DNA of 64,000 nucleotides from Micavibrio aeruginosavorus (GCA_016432265.1 CP066681.1:1018342-1082341), one strand, 5' to 3'; positions 8,799 through 18,815 are shown, counted from the stretch's first letter. A program made the numbers and translations. Notes: generated from the letters alone by a model not told the origin.

Positions 8799-10676
8799 AT
8801 GAATCGTCGTTACTGGTTTCGCACCCGGCCGCTTTTTTCCCCGCTACCACTGCCGCAGCAGAAAAAGGAACCGTTTGCGCAGAGGGCTTGCGCTTTTCTT
8901 TATCGTGGTCTGAGGCGTTTTTGCATGGCGATTGGGTTTATGGTGCTGCTGTCGATTTTAATCAGCAGTATTACGGCATCCATGATCGCAGGGCAATCCA
9001 CCGTGCAGCCTTTGCCGGATAAGATGGTGCTTTCGCTGACGCTTGAAGGTGAATTCCCGGATTATAGCACGCCATCACCTTACAGCCTGGTGATGAAATC
9101 CCATTTCCGCCATTTCATCAACGCCATTGATCGCGCTCAAACGGATCATCGTGTCAAGGGGTTGCTTCTGTCTGGGGGCAATGCCTCTTTGTCTTTGGCG
9201 CAGATGCAAGAGTTAAGAAGCGCCCTCAGGCGTTTCCGCGCCAGCGGCAAGACCGTCTGGTTTTATGCTGAGTCCATGGACGCGGGCCTGGGAAGCTATT
9301 ATCTGGCGGCCGCCGTCGACCAGATATGGATGCAACCGGTAGGATCACTGGCAATTGGTGGTTTACGCGCGGAAATGCCTTATGCGCGCCGACTTCTGGA
9401 CAAGCTGGGGATCGAGCCGCAATTTTTCGCCCGCAAGGAGTATAAGGATGTTTTCAGCAGTTTTTCTGAAAGCGGCATGAACGAGCATACGCGCGAGTCG
9501 GTCACACGCATCCTCAATGATATCAGCGGCATCATGGTGGCCGATATAGAGGCAGACCGCAAGCTGGCGGCCGGTGTCTTTAAAACGCATATGGATAAGG
9601 CTGTTCTTACTGATCGTGAAGCCTTGCAGGCTGGACTGATTGACAGGCTCGATTATTTTGATGTCTTGAAAAAAGATATCCGTATCAAGATTACGGGGTA
9701 TGATGACCCGAAAGCTATGAAGTTTGTCCGGATGACGCGCTATATGGATGATGCCAACCATCACGCCCTGCAAGCTGATCTGGGTGTCAGGGCGCATAAA
9801 ATCGCTCTGGTTTATGCGGTAGGAGCGATTGTTTCCGACGACGATGTTGCCCTGTCTTCATCGGCTTACTACGGCGGCTCGATGGTTAGCGCCAAGGATC
9901 TGGCTAAGGAAATCGAAGAGGCGGCACTCAAGGACGATATCAAGGCGATTGTTGTCAGGGTGGACAGCCCCGGCGGTTCACCGACAGCGTCGGAAACCAT
10001 CCGCCGCGCTCTGGCGTTTGCCCAGCAGAACGGTAAGAAGGTTGTTGTTTCCATGGGCGGCACAGCGGCCTCGGGCGGCTACTGGATCGCGGCATCGGCC
10101 GACCGCATTTATGCCATGCCGATGACGATTACGGGATCTATCGGCGTTGCCGGCGGCAAATTCGTTCTCGCCGATTTGTGGGAAAAGGTCGGTGTGAACT
10201 GGGGTGAAATCCAGATCGGGGCCAACGCTGACCTGTATTCGCCGAACCAGCCATATTCTGAAGAAGGTCGCGCGCGCATGAACGCCATGATGGATTCCAT
10301 TTACGAAGCATTTATCGTGCGCGTGGCGCAAGGCCGCAAGATGCCGGTTGCCAAAGTCGACGAGGTTGCGCGTGGCCGGGTCTGGACAGGGCATGCGGCA
10401 ATGGGTTTGGGGCTTGTCGACGAGATGGGAACATTGAACGATGCGCTCGATTATGCGGCGATATTGGCTGGTCTGCGCAGCCGTCGTGATGTTGATATCG
10501 TCGAAATCCCAAGAGAAAAGACACCATTCGAAAAACTGGTCGAGTTGCTGGAAATGCAGGCGCGGATTGGCGAAGGGCTGTCGGCGCAGGCTGTTTTAGG
10601 GGAATGGCTGGTGCCTTTGGTGGCGTCTTATAACAATGCCGGGTTCATGACCCGGGAAAACCTCAATCTTCAGTGA
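8799..10676 (+). CDS. sppA: Signal peptide peptidase SppA, 67K (double-domain) type
   Basis: SppA is a membrane-anchored Ser/Lys protease that degrades cleaved signal peptides in the inner membrane. At 625 residues it is the long, tandem-domain form. A basic N-terminus is followed by one transmembrane helix near residues 45-70. The N-terminal domain supplies the general base in ARKEYKDVF (Lys216). The C-terminal domain supplies the nucleophile in GGTAASGGYW (Ser425), preceded by the conserved VDSPGGSPTASE. Both catalytic residues are present, so the enzyme should be active. Its last 7 bases overlap the convergent HAD phosphatase gene. Confidence 0.95.
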   Translation: MNRRYWFRTRPLFSPLPLPQQKKEPFAQRACAFLYRGLRRFCMAIGFMVLLSILISSITASMIAGQSTVQPLPDKMVLSLTLEGEFPDYSTPSPYSLVMKSHFRHFINAIDRAQTDHRVKGLLLSGGNASLSLAQMQELRSALRRFRASGKTVWFYAESMDAGLGSYYLAAAVDQIWMQPVGSLAIGGLRAEMPYARRLLDKLGIEPQFFARKEYKDVFSSFSESGMNEHTRESVTRILNDISGIMVADIEADRKLAAGVFKTHMDKAVLTDREALQAGLIDRLDYFDVLKKDIRIKITGYDDPKAMKFVRMTRYMDDANHHALQADLGVRAHKIALVYAVGAIVSDDDVALSSSAYYGGSMVSAKDLAKEIEEAALKDDIKAIVVRVDSPGGSPTASETIRRALAFAQQNGKKVVVSMGGTAASGGYWIAASADRIYAMPMTITGSIGVAGGKFVLADLWEKVGVNWGEIQIGANADLYSPNQPYSEEGRARMNAMMDSIYEAFIVRVAQGRKMPVAKVDEVARGRVWTGHAAMGLGLVDEMGTLNDALDYAAILAGLRSRRDVDIVEIPREKTPFEKLVELLEMQARIGEGLSAQAVLGEWLVPLVASYNNAGFMTRENLNLQ

Positions 10677-11368
10677 TTTGCCTGAAGGCTCTGACGCAGG
10701 CGCGGCATAAGGTCTGCCCATGCCATGATGATGTTGTCGTTGCCGACGTTATTTTCCAGCACGGCGATAGCGGCATTCAGTCCGTAAGCGATCGGCACGA
10801 CCGGGCAGGGCAGATGTTCTCGCGCGGCTAGAGCCGCTTGGATATCTTTGCGGCGGTCGCCGATATACCAGACGACATCGCCTTGTCCGGGGGGGGTATC
10901 CAGTCCGTTCAGGGCTTGCAGCAAGGGATCAGGCCATGGTTTCGAGCGCCGGATATCTTCGCGGAAGATCGCGATATTGAAATATGGTTCAAGGTCGAAT
11001 GTCTTCAGAATGTCATGGCCGTAACCTTTGCCCAGGCCGTTGCTGACGATCCCCATGCGGATATTCCGGCTTTTGAGAAAATCAAGCACGTCGTATATGC
11101 CGGGACAGGGCTCGACGATCTCGTCGACGTCCTTGCGGCGCATTTTATGCATGGCGCGGTGCACCAGAAGCTTGGGGCGCTTGCCGTGCCGCGTTTCCAC
11201 CAGCGGAGGCGCGTCGATTTTTGTTTTAAGGGTTCTGGAGAAGAAGCGGGCGGCTTTATGGCTGGCGTCATCCAGCGCTTCCAGGATTTGTAGCAATCGC
11301 GGATGCAAGTGGCGTACCGTGGTGCCGTCCATGTCGAAGAGAACGATAGTGGGAGGTATTAAGCTCAT
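10670..11368 (-). CDS. HAD-superfamily hydrolase (phosphoglycolate phosphatase-like)
   Basis: This 232-residue HAD phosphatase carries all four motifs. Motif I is FDMDGTT with nucleophile Asp12 and acid/base Asp14. Motif II is GIVSNGLGKGYG with a Ser. Motif III is the Lys in SKPWPDP. Motif IV is YIGDRRKDI with acidic residues. A helical cap of the subfamily I type lies between motifs I and II, with a basic segment (KTKIDAPPLVETRHGKRPK) that is unusual and might bind an anionic substrate. Its ATG overlaps the dxs stop by one base (TAATG), so it is translationally coupled to dxs. The substrate cannot be told from the sequence. Confidence 0.88.
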   Translation of the reverse strand: MSLIPPTIVLFDMDGTTVRHLHPRLLQILEALDDASHKAARFFSRTLKTKIDAPPLVETRHGKRPKLLVHRAMHKMRRKDVDEIVEPCPGIYDVLDFLKSRNIRMGIVSNGLGKGYGHDILKTFDLEPYFNIAIFREDIRRSKPWPDPLLQALNGLDTPPGQGDVVWYIGDRRKDIQAALAAREHLPCPVVPIAYGLNAAIAVLENNVGNDNIIMAWADLMPRLRQSLQANH

Positions 11369-13284
11369 TATACAAGACCGGACGCCGTGTCGGCTATGTG
11401 CCGCGCCTTAAGGCGCGCTTCTTCATATTGCTTTTCCGGTGAATCCTGATCCTGAAAGGCGTCAGGCAGGGTCATGGTACGGATCTTGAGCCTGCCATCG
11501 TCGAGCGCGCCTCTTTTGTTGAGGAAATCGAGTACGAAGCTGCCGAATCCGCCGCGAGCGCCTTCCTCGATGGTGATGAGGGCTTTGTGGTTTTCTGCCA
11601 GATTCATCACCATATCCTCATCCAGAGGCTTGGCAAAACGGGCATCGGCAACTGTAGCGGATAACCCCTTCTCGGCGAGCATGTCGGCGGCTTCCAGACA
11701 TTCCCGCAAACGCGTGCCGTAGGACAGGAATGCTACATCGGCGCCCTTGCGAACGATACGCCCCTTGCCGATAGGCAGGATAACGCCCTGGGCAGGCATT
11801 TCGACGCCCACCCCCTCGCCGCGAGGATAACGGAAAGCGATTGGGCCGTCGTTATAGGCGGCGGCAGTCGTTACCATGTGCATCAGTTCGGCTTCATCCG
11901 ATGCGGCCATCAGCACCATGTTGGGCAGGCAACCGAGATAAGCCGTGTCGAACGCGCCCGCATGGGTGGCGCCATCGGCTCCGACCAGACCGGCACGGTC
12001 TATCGCAAAACGCACGGGCATGTTCTGGATACAGACATCATGCACCACCTGATCGTAGGCGCGTTGCAGGAATGTTGAGTATATGGCGCAGAAGGGTTTG
12101 TAACCCTCAGCAGCCATTCCGGCGGCAAAAGTCACGGCGTGCTGTTCGGCGATGCCGACATCGAACATGCGATCGGGAAATTCATAACCGAACAGGTCAA
12201 GCCCCGTGCCCGACGGCATGGCGGCGGTGATGGCAACAATCTTATCGTCTTTCTTCGCTTCGGCAATCAGGCTTTGCGCAAAGACCTTGGTATAGGTCGG
12301 GATATTCGATTTGCTTTTGTGCTGGTTGCCTGTGACGACATCGAATTTCACGACGCCATGCATTTTATCAGCCGAAGTTTCCGCCGGGGCGTAGCCCTTG
12401 CCTTTTTTGGTGATGACATGCAGCAGTACAGGGCCGTGATCGCTGTCGCGGATATTTCGTAACACGGGCAGCAACTGATCCAGGTTATGACCGTCAACCG
12501 GGCCGATATAATAAAAACCCAGTTCCTCGAACAGCGAGCCTGCACCCATGGCCATGCGGGCCGATTCCTCGGCGCGCTTGACGGCGTGACGCAACGGCGG
12601 CGGCAGGATTCCGACGACTTTTTTACCGGCTTCGCGCGCGCCCATATACTTGCTCGACGATACTAGACGTGTGAGATATTTGCTCAGCGCCCCTACAGGC
12701 GGGTCGATCGACATCTCGTTATCGTTGAGGATGACGAGCAAGCGGCCTTTCATGGCTCCTGCGTTGTTCATCGCCTCATAGGCCATGCCGGCGCTCATGG
12801 AACCATCGCCGATCACGGCAATCACATTGTTGCTGCCGCCCGCCAGGTCGCGCGCGACGGCCATGCCGAGGCCGGCCGAGATTGACGTGCTGCTATGGGC
12901 CGCGCCAAAGGGATCGTATTCGGATTCTGCGCGTTTGGTAAAGCCGGAAAGCCCACCCCCCTGGCGCAGGGTGGTGATGCGGTCGCGGCGGCCGGTAAGG
13001 ATTTTATGAGGATAGCATTGATGGCCGACATCCCAGATCAGGCGGTCGCGCGGCGTATCGAAAACTGCGTGCAGAGCGACGGTCAGTTCAACGACCCCAA
13101 GGCCAGCTCCCAGATGGCCGCCAGTTTGTGAAACGACATCAATGGTTTGCTGGCGAACTTCATCGGCCAGCAGACGTAGTTCTTCGTCGGAAAAGCTGCG
13201 TATGTCGGAGGGGTCGGCAACTCTGTCAAGCAGTTGTGACCTCTGGCTACGGCCATAGTCTTCTGATGTTTTCGCTTTTATCAT
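11368..13284 (-). CDS. dxs: 1-deoxy-D-xylulose-5-phosphate synthase
   Basis: Dxs condenses pyruvate and glyceraldehyde 3-phosphate to DXP, the entry and usual control step of the MEP isoprenoid pathway. The 638-residue, ThDP-dependent enzyme is complete. [13 protein letters not shown] contains the active-site His, [18 protein letters not shown] is the ThDP/Mg motif, and [15 protein letters not shown] is the transketolase pyrimidine-domain motif with its catalytic Glu. It follows ispA after 43 bases and is coupled by one base to the downstream HAD gene. The order xseB-ispA-dxs is a well-known alphaproteobacterial and enterobacterial arrangement. Confidence 0.97.
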   Translation of the reverse strand: MIKAKTSEDYGRSQRSQLLDRVADPSDIRSFSDEELRLLADEVRQQTIDVVSQTGGHLGAGLGVVELTVALHAVFDTPRDRLIWDVGHQCYPHKILTGRRDRITTLRQGGGLSGFTKRAESEYDPFGAAHSSTSISAGLGMAVARDLAGGSNNVIAVIGDGSMSAGMAYEAMNNAGAMKGRLLVILNDNEMSIDPPVGALSKYLTRLVSSSKYMGAREAGKKVVGILPPPLRHAVKRAEESARMAMGAGSLFEELGFYYIGPVDGHNLDQLLPVLRNIRDSDHGPVLLHVITKKGKGYAPAETSADKMHGVVKFDVVTGNQHKSKSNIPTYTKVFAQSLIAEAKKDDKIVAITAAMPSGTGLDLFGYEFPDRMFDVGIAEQHAVTFAAGMAAEGYKPFCAIYSTFLQRAYDQVVHDVCIQNMPVRFAIDRAGLVGADGATHAGAFDTAYLGCLPNMVLMAASDEAELMHMVTTAAAYNDGPIAFRYPRGEGVGVEMPAQGVILPIGKGRIVRKGADVAFLSYGTRLRECLEAADMLAEKGLSATVADARFAKPLDEDMVMNLAENHKALITIEEGARGGFGSFVLDFLNKRGALDDGRLKIRTMTLPDAFQDQDSPEKQYEEARLKARHIADTASGLV

Positions 13285-13302
13285 ATCTGTTCTATGCGCC
13301 TG

Positions 13303-13323
13303 TCCGCCCTGCCGCAGGGCGGA
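13303..13323. repeat. Perfect 9-bp GC-rich hairpin between ispA and dxs
   Basis: TCCGCCCTG (13303-13311) and CAGGGCGGA (13315-13323) form a perfect inverted repeat with a 3-base loop, 4 bases after the ispA stop and 19 bases before the dxs start. There is no T-run on either side. It is therefore more likely an mRNA-stabilising or processing hairpin, or a small palindromic repeat, than a terminator. Confidence 0.6.
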
Positions 13324-13327
13324 GGGG

Positions 13328-14239
13328 TTATGTCCGGCGTTTTAGCACGTAATCGGCCAGATCTTCCAGCATTTCCGCCCGGCCTTCAAAAATGGCCAGA
13401 TGGCGCTTGGCCTGCGTCGCCAGCATTTCCGCCCGGGCGCGGGCCTGCTCCTTACCCATGGTGGATACAAATGTCGATTTTCCGGCCTGTTGATCCTTGC
13501 CGGTATCCTTGCCAAGCGTTGTTACGTTGGATTCAACGTCCAGAATATCGTCCGTGACCTGAAAAGCGAGGCCAAGGTCATTTGCATAGTTGAGCAGGGC
13601 TTTGCGTTGAGGTTCGCCTGCTTTGCCCAGAATGGCGCCGGCTTCACAGGCGAAGGACATCAATTTTCCGGTTTTCATACGCTGCAGGCGGCTAATGGTG
13701 CCAAGATCGAAGGAAGATCTTTCCCCGATCAAGTCAAGCATTTGCCCGCCGCAGAGACCATGTCCGCCTGAAGCTTGCGCCAGCGCCGATACAAGTTCAA
13801 CCCGCACGCGCGGATCTTCATGAGTTTCTGAGTCTGCCAGGATTTCAAAGGCCAGAGTCAGCAGGGCGTCCCCCGCGAGAATGGCTGTAGCTTCATCGAA
13901 AGCTTTATGGGTCGAGGGCTTGCCGCGGCGCAGATCGGCGTTATCCATGGCGGGCAGATCGTCATGGATCAGGGAGTAACAATGTACAAACTCCAGCGCG
14001 GCAGCCACACGTCGCGAACGCTTGGGGTCGACGTTGAAGAGCTTGGCCGACTGGATCACCAGAAACGGGCGCAGACGCTTGCCGCCGTTCAGAGAACCGT
14101 ACCGCATGGCTTCGAACAGAGGAGCCTCCGGCAAGTCCGTTTCCGGCAACAGGCGCGCAATCGTTTTCTGCATGACCTCCACGGTTTCGGTCAAATGTTC
14201 CTGCAGACTGATACTGGCTTCGCGGGATGAAGGTGCCAT
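13328..14239 (-). CDS. ispA: Farnesyl diphosphate synthase (polyprenyl synthetase)
   Basis: IspA extends DMAPP with two IPP units to farnesyl diphosphate for quinones and undecaprenyl lipid. The length of 303 residues fits. The first Asp-rich motif is [14 protein letters not shown]. The usual fourth Asp of the enterobacterial sequence is Asn here, but the chelating Asp positions are kept. The second Asp-rich motif is DDILDVESN, followed by GKDTGKD. The bacterial type II two-residue insert in the first motif is present (DDxxxxD), which favours a C15 product. It is preceded by xseB after 6 bases and is part of the xseB-ispA-dxs transcript. Confidence 0.93.
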   Translation of the reverse strand: MAPSSREASISLQEHLTETVEVMQKTIARLLPETDLPEAPLFEAMRYGSLNGGKRLRPFLVIQSAKLFNVDPKRSRRVAAALEFVHCYSLIHDDLPAMDNADLRRGKPSTHKAFDEATAILAGDALLTLAFEILADSETHEDPRVRVELVSALAQASGGHGLCGGQMLDLIGERSSFDLGTISRLQRMKTGKLMSFACEAGAILGKAGEPQRKALLNYANDLGLAFQVTDDILDVESNVTTLGKDTGKDQQAGKSTFVSTMGKEQARARAEMLATQAKRHLAIFEGRAEMLEDLADYVLKRRT

Positions 14240-14245
14240 AGAACG

Positions 14246-14494
14246 TTACTCCTGTTCTGCAAACGGTTTGACGGACACCGAGCCGTCGGCATTGACTGTG
14301 ATCTTTTCGATTTTAGCTTGCGCCTCGCGCAGTTTCTGTTCGCAATGGTTGCGAAGGGCGACGCCGCGCTCGTAAGCGCTGATCGATTCTTCCAGACTGG
14401 TTTTTCCTGTTTCCAGATCACGAACAATGACCTCAAGTTCAGCCAGCGCCGATTCAAAATTCAAGGTTTCAATGGCCGCTTGTGCTTTTGCCAT
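14246..14494 (-). CDS. xseB: Exodeoxyribonuclease VII small subunit
   Basis: XseB is the small helical subunit of exonuclease VII, which trims single-stranded DNA together with XseA. The 82-residue protein has the family core FESALAELEVIVRDLETGKTSL (long block at residues 10-31; FESAL...LE...V..LE spacing) and SISAYERGVALRNHCEQKL. The large subunit gene is not in this window. It is the first gene of the leftward xseB-ispA-dxs group. Confidence 0.93.
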   Translation of the reverse strand: MAKAQAAIETLNFESALAELEVIVRDLETGKTSLEESISAYERGVALRNHCEQKLREAQAKIEKITVNADGSVSVKPFAEQE

Positions 14495-14707
14495 GATCGG
14501 GACTCCGGATGCCTTTTCTGTTAAACCGCTGCACTGTATGGCAAAAAGGCCTTGATCTCAAGCCTTTCAATGGCTTAAGGCTCATTGTTGCACAGCAAAA
14601 GAGCTATGCAGCCCCGCGAATCCAGCCTTTCCGACTTTGCAGGCCCGAAAGGCAGGGCTTCGGGGTAAAATAAATTTAGTGATTATGACTAAACGGGAGG
14701 CATTGCA

Positions 14708-14875
14708 ATGAATTCTCAACAGAATCAGACCACCGATACCCTGATCGAGGACACAGATCCGCTGGCTCGCCGCGTCGCGCGCGCCCGTATGGAACGCCGT
14801 GAACGCGAGATCAGCCGTATCCTCAGCGCCCGCCCGCGTTTGCGCCATGTATCGGCCGTGGCGACCCGGCCCTAA
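14708..14875 (+). CDS. Unknown 55-residue basic protein
   Basis: This short frame has a strong ribosome site (GGGAGG at 14695-14700, 7 bases from the ATG at 14708) and ends with TAA at 14873-14875. The product has a polar N-terminus (MNSQQNQTTDTLIEDTDP) and then a strongly basic helical part with alternating Arg and hydrophobic residues (ARRVARARMERREREISR), followed by an Arg-rich tail. There are no Cys, no membrane segment and no family I recognise. The 4-base overlap with the convergent deacetylase gene, plus the ribosome site, argues that it is real. It could bind nucleic acid or a partner protein, which is only a guess from charge. Confidence 0.6.
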   Translation: MNSQQNQTTDTLIEDTDPLARRVARARMERREREISRILSARPRLRHVSAVATRP

Positions 14876-15795
14876 TCCATTAGGGCTTTCAGGTGGGCAG
14901 CAACGCTATCGCTGAGTGCGGCGAGGTTGTAGCCGCCCTCAAGCGCTGAAACCAGCTTTCCTCTGCAGCATTCCCGGGCCAGTTTGGCTAACTCTGCGGT
15001 GATCCACGCGAAATCTGCCGTTTCCAGTTCCATTTGCGCCAGTGGATCGTCCTTGTGGGCGTCAAAACCTGCTGAAATCATCAATAAATCAGGTTGGAAA
15101 TGGCGAACGGCCGGCAATATCCGTTGTTCATAAACCTGACGGAAGGGGAGAGAACCGTCCCCCGCCTTCATCGGGATATTCAGAATTCGGTTGGGGATAT
15201 TGTCTTTTGCATGCCCGGTGCCGGGATAAAGAGGGCATTGGTGCGTTGATGCGTAAAAAATATTGTCGTGTATCCGTGTCATCGCATCCGAGCCGTTGCC
15301 ATGGTGGACGTCGAAATCAACAATGGCGATGCGGGCGCAGCCGAGGCTTTGAGCATGCAGGGCGCCAATCACAATATTATTGAGCAGGCAAAATCCCTCG
15401 CCATGATCAGGGAAGGCATGATGGCCGGGTGGGCGCACGGCGCAGAATGCGCGCATGGTTTTGCCCGAGGTCACATCCTCTACAGCCTGACATACGGCGC
15501 CTGCAGCGGTCAGAGCCGCGGCCCATGAGCCGGGCGATAGCACGGTGTCGTTATCAAGATAGGTTTGCCCATAATCCGGAACCATCTCTTCAAGCCGTTC
15601 CAGGTAACGCGGGTCATGGGCGCGTTTAATCCAGTGCAATTCGGCTTCCGTGGCTTCGATTTGCGGCAGCGCCATGAAGGGGCTCTTTTGCAGCAAAGAG
15701 AGGATTGCGTTAAGACGGTCAGGGCTTTCCGGATGACTATGACCAGTCTGGTGTTTCAGTCCTTCACGGGGTATATATAAGGTGAGAGTATTCAT
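14872..15795 (-). CDS. Histone deacetylase-family (class II/acetoin-utilisation-like) deacetylase
   Basis: This is a Zn-dependent deacetylase of the arginase/deacetylase fold. Visible active-site elements are AVRPPGHHAFPDHGEGFC with the tandem His pair, IVDFDVHHGNGSD with Asp/His Zn ligands, and MISAGFDAHKDDPL with the third ligand Asp. The C-terminal EGGYN glycine motif is also present. I chose the ATG at 15795 (MNTLTLYIPREG; 307 residues), because a longer frame from 15834 would run into the divergent gene that starts at 15813. The substrate could be acetylated proteins, acetylpolyamines or small amides. Family is certain, substrate unknown. Confidence 0.92.
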   Translation of the reverse strand: MNTLTLYIPREGLKHQTGHSHPESPDRLNAILSLLQKSPFMALPQIEATEAELHWIKRAHDPRYLERLEEMVPDYGQTYLDNDTVLSPGSWAAALTAAGAVCQAVEDVTSGKTMRAFCAVRPPGHHAFPDHGEGFCLLNNIVIGALHAQSLGCARIAIVDFDVHHGNGSDAMTRIHDNIFYASTHQCPLYPGTGHAKDNIPNRILNIPMKAGDGSLPFRQVYEQRILPAVRHFQPDLLMISAGFDAHKDDPLAQMELETADFAWITAELAKLARECCRGKLVSALEGGYNLAALSDSVAAHLKALMD

Positions 15796-15812
15796 GGTTT
15801 GATTGATATTAG

Positions 15813-17078
15813 ATGAATCATAGTACACATACAAATGTTGAGTACCTGGCGCAGCGGTTGTTGCAACGCTGGGTCATCAAATGGTATGAGGCGTTTCCCG
15901 ACCCCGCCACGGGCGGTTTTTATGAGCGGCTGGGAAAAGGATTCAAACCCCGTTATGTGGGCAATCGCCGTTTACTGACTCAGTGCCGCCAGTTGGCTAT
16001 GTATAGCCATGCGTCTTTGCACGGGCCGCAGAATTTCAGGCCTGACCTGAAAAAGCATTTTGATGCCTTGCTGGAAAAATATTACGTGCCGGAGACGGGC
16101 GGGTGGCGTTTCAGTTTGGGCGACAATGGAAGACCCGCCGACAACACCTACGATCTTTATTCCCTGACCTTCGTTATTTTTGGATTTTCTCACTACTTTC
16201 GCGCTACACAAGACGAGCGTGCTCGCAATCATGCCCGCGCGGTGCTGGATTTTATCGAAAATCATTTCACCTTGCCCGGAAAGCCAGGCTATGCCGAAGC
16301 GTTGGATGAACAACTGCATCCGATCAACCGTACGCGCCGCCAGAACCCGCATATGCATCTACTGGAAGCATGCCTTTTTGCTGAAGAAACGTGGGGTGAT
16401 CCGGCGTATGCCAGAATGTCGGATCGTCTGGTTCATCTGTTCATGACGCATTTTTATAAGCCTGAACAAAACCACTTGTGCGAATTTTTTACTGAGGATC
16501 TGTCGCCGGATCCGACAACGGGACAGCGGGTGGAGCCAGGGCATTATTTTGAATGGGTTTGGTTGCTGAAAAAACATGCGGCATTGCGGTGTGACCCGGC
16601 GCGGCACGACGGCATATGCTTAGGGTTGCTGCACTGGGCCAATCGTTTCGGCTGGGATCAGGTTTATGGCGGCATATTCGATGTCCTCAATCCGGCGGGA
16701 CTGGTTCTAACCGACACCAAACGCATCTGGCCTTTTGCCGAGGCTTTGAAGGCAAACGCTTTGATGATTGATATGGCGCCTGACCGTGATGCAATCAAAG
16801 CGCGGATGGCGGAGATGGTACGGGTGTTCAGGGAATGCTATATGCAGGAACGCGGGTTCTGGGTCGAATGGCTCAATCGCGATTTATCACCGGCGACGGA
16901 TTATATGCCGGGAACCACGCCTTATCATGTGTATTTTGGAATCATGGAGACGCGGGCCGTGATTCACGCCCGCGGTGAAACCGTGTCGTTGCGTTCGGGG
17001 ATGGGGGTGCGGGTTTATACCTGGCGCCGTGCGCTTTCCAACAATTTCCGCAAGGTTAAAAAGAAAATCAGGGCGTAA
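15813..17078 (+). CDS. AGE-family sugar epimerase/isomerase (mannose isomerase-like)
   Basis: This 421-residue protein belongs to the N-acylglucosamine 2-epimerase superfamily of (alpha/alpha)6 barrel enzymes. Landmarks are [18 protein letters not shown] near the N-terminus, [16 protein letters not shown] (cofactor-free active-site Arg region), [15 protein letters not shown] (catalytic His region) and HYFEWVWLL toward the C-terminus. Family members interconvert GlcNAc/ManNAc, mannose/fructose or related aldoses and ketoses. No neighbouring sugar pathway helps choose. The stop lies 5 bases before ung, so the two are probably co-transcribed. Confidence 0.85.
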   Translation: MNHSTHTNVEYLAQRLLQRWVIKWYEAFPDPATGGFYERLGKGFKPRYVGNRRLLTQCRQLAMYSHASLHGPQNFRPDLKKHFDALLEKYYVPETGGWRFSLGDNGRPADNTYDLYSLTFVIFGFSHYFRATQDERARNHARAVLDFIENHFTLPGKPGYAEALDEQLHPINRTRRQNPHMHLLEACLFAEETWGDPAYARMSDRLVHLFMTHFYKPEQNHLCEFFTEDLSPDPTTGQRVEPGHYFEWVWLLKKHAALRCDPARHDGICLGLLHWANRFGWDQVYGGIFDVLNPAGLVLTDTKRIWPFAEALKANALMIDMAPDRDAIKARMAEMVRVFRECYMQERGFWVEWLNRDLSPATDYMPGTTPYHVYFGIMETRAVIHARGETVSLRSGMGVRVYTWRRALSNNFRKVKKKIRA

Positions 17079-17083
17079 CGGAC

Positions 17084-17779
17084 ATGACAACAAACGCCGC
17101 CATCAAACTTGAGCAAAGCTGGCTTGATTATTTGCAGCCTGAGTTCGATCAGCCCTATATGCATGAATTGCGCGCTTTCCTGAAAGCCGAGAAACAGGCG
17201 GGACGCTGTGTTTATCCACGGGGATCCGAGATTTTCAATGCGCTCAATACGACGTCATTCGACCGGGTGCATGTTGTCATTCTGGGGCAAGACCCATACC
17301 ACGGCGAAGGTCAGGCGCATGGGCTTTCTTTCTCTGTGCGTAAAGGAGTGGCGCTGCCTCCCAGCTTGCAGAATATCTATAAAGAGATAGAGGCTGAATA
17401 TGGCCGGAAAATGCCGCATGTCGGCGATCTGACGTCATGGGCGGAGCAGGGTGTCCTTCTTTTGAATGCCACGTTGACGGTACGGCAAGCTTCTGCGGGT
17501 TCGCACCAGAACAAGGGATGGGAACGATTCACAGACGCAGTCATTCGTGCGGTCAATGACCGGCATAACCATGTCGTTTTCATGTTGTGGGGTTCATACG
17601 CGCAAAAGAAGGGTGCATTTATAGATCGCAAGCGTCATCTGGTCTTGCAGGCGCCGCACCCGTCGCCACTCTCGGCGCATCGCGGCTTTCTCGGCTGCGG
17701 CCATTTCAAGAAAGCGAACGACTACCTGGTTCAGGCAGGTTGCCAGCCGATTGACTGGTTTTCTGTCGCGCGTTCCTGA
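17084..17779 (+). CDS. ung: Uracil-DNA glycosylase, family 1
   Basis: Ung removes uracil from DNA to start base excision repair. The 231-residue protein has the water-activating motif [18 protein letters not shown] with catalytic Asp70 and the uracil-stabilising His192 in [14 protein letters not shown]. Both motifs are exact for family 1. It follows the epimerase gene after 5 bases and converges on the lipoprotein gene with a 3-base gap. Confidence 0.97.
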   Translation: MTTNAAIKLEQSWLDYLQPEFDQPYMHELRAFLKAEKQAGRCVYPRGSEIFNALNTTSFDRVHVVILGQDPYHGEGQAHGLSFSVRKGVALPPSLQNIYKEIEAEYGRKMPHVGDLTSWAEQGVLLLNATLTVRQASAGSHQNKGWERFTDAVIRAVNDRHNHVVFMLWGSYAQKKGAFIDRKRHLVLQAPHPSPLSAHRGFLGCGHFKKANDYLVQAGCQPIDWFSVARS

Positions 17780-17782
17780 TTT

Positions 17783-18736
17783 TCAGTTCGATTGTGTTTC
17801 GACGCTGCCATCGGCCTTGATGCGGATCACTTGCTGCTGCGGGTTTGCCAAGGCAGGCGGTGTTGCGGGGGCCGGGGTCGATTGTTTCATGGCTACCGGA
17901 TGGGAGGGCTCTTCAGTCGCCGAAGGTTCAACAGCGGAAACCTCGGCTCCTGCCGCTCCGGCTGGCAGCGCCGCGGCTTCCTTTTCTGGTGCGGTGGGTG
18001 CAGGTTCGGCATTGGCGACAGGCTCGGGGGCAGGTGCAGTCTTTTCAGTTGATTGAGCATTTTCCATCTGCGGTGGCATTGCTTCTGGGGCAACTGGCTG
18101 CATCGCAGATGTTTGCGCGGTGCGGCTGCGGTTGTAATTCAACTCATCATCTGTCAGTTGGAAGCCGATCAGGATCTCATAACCGGATACATCCTGCCCT
18201 TCCCTTAAGGGGATGACCTGACGCATGCTTTCTTCCTGTGTCAAAGCGGTTTCATTCGCGTCATAACGGATAGTGGCGGCAAAGACCTCTTTGGAAAGGA
18301 TTTCCCCTGATGGCGTGGTTACCGCAACAAAATAAGGGTAGGCAAAGCTGTGGCTTTCTGTTTTCCAGTTAGTGGCTTTGGGGCCTAACGCGGCGTCAAA
18401 GCGCAGGCCTATATCTACGGCGACGGTTTTTTCCGTCTTGCTGCACGATGATTCCATCCCGGTCATGGAGATGCTGGAGATGTTTGTTTCCGGGGTCGGG
18501 TTCGCCGGGGTTTCAAATTGGCTGAGGTGCTTGAGGTCTTCGACCACAGCAACTTGCGGGCAGCCCTCAGCCGAAGCCATCACGGCGCCTTCCGCAGGCT
18601 GGATTTCATCATCGGATGAAAACGAGGGGAAGTCTATCGCGGCCAGCCTGTTTTTTACGTCCGTCATGGTTTCGCAGCCGGTAAGCCCCAGAGCCAAAAC
18701 GGAAAAAGCGCTTACGCAGAGAAGCTTGCGGATCAT
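17783..18736 (-). CDS. Unknown lipoprotein with Pro/Ala/Glu-rich C-terminus
   Basis: This 317-residue protein has a classical lipobox (L-T-G-C, Cys21). The middle part (about residues 60-200) is a globular domain containing AVDIGLRFDAALGPKATNW and SGYEILIGFQLTDDELNYNR. The last 110 residues are low-complexity Pro/Ala/Glu (for example APAPEPVANAEPAPTAPEKE), resembling a periplasmic spacer. Two extra Cys (about 59 and 98) could form a disulfide. I do not recognise the family. The promoter at 18787-18815 carries an inverted repeat in its spacer, so expression may be controlled by a dedicated regulator. Confidence 0.8.
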   Translation of the reverse strand: MIRKLLCVSAFSVLALGLTGCETMTDVKNRLAAIDFPSFSSDDEIQPAEGAVMASAEGCPQVAVVEDLKHLSQFETPANPTPETNISSISMTGMESSCSKTEKTVAVDIGLRFDAALGPKATNWKTESHSFAYPYFVAVTTPSGEILSKEVFAATIRYDANETALTQEESMRQVIPLREGQDVSGYEILIGFQLTDDELNYNRSRTAQTSAMQPVAPEAMPPQMENAQSTEKTAPAPEPVANAEPAPTAPEKEAAALPAGAAGAEVSAVEPSATEEPSHPVAMKQSTPAPATPPALANPQQQVIRIKADGSVETQSN

Positions 18737-18786
18737 CTTGAATACCTCAACCTGACAAAGGATCGCCCGGAAGCCGGGTGAGAAGA

Positions 18787-18815
18787 ACCATATGATACCT
18801 AAAGGTATGGTGCAA
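18787..18815 (-). promoter_or_regulatory. Promoter for the lipoprotein gene with an inverted repeat in its spacer
   Basis: Read leftward, -35 TTGCAC (18815-18810), a 17-base spacer and -10 TATGGT (18792-18787). The spacer is almost filled by the perfect inverted repeat ATACCT-AA-AGGTAT (18795-18808). A repeat between -35 and -10 is a typical operator position for a repressor or a DNA-distorting activator. The regulator is not known. Confidence 0.5.
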
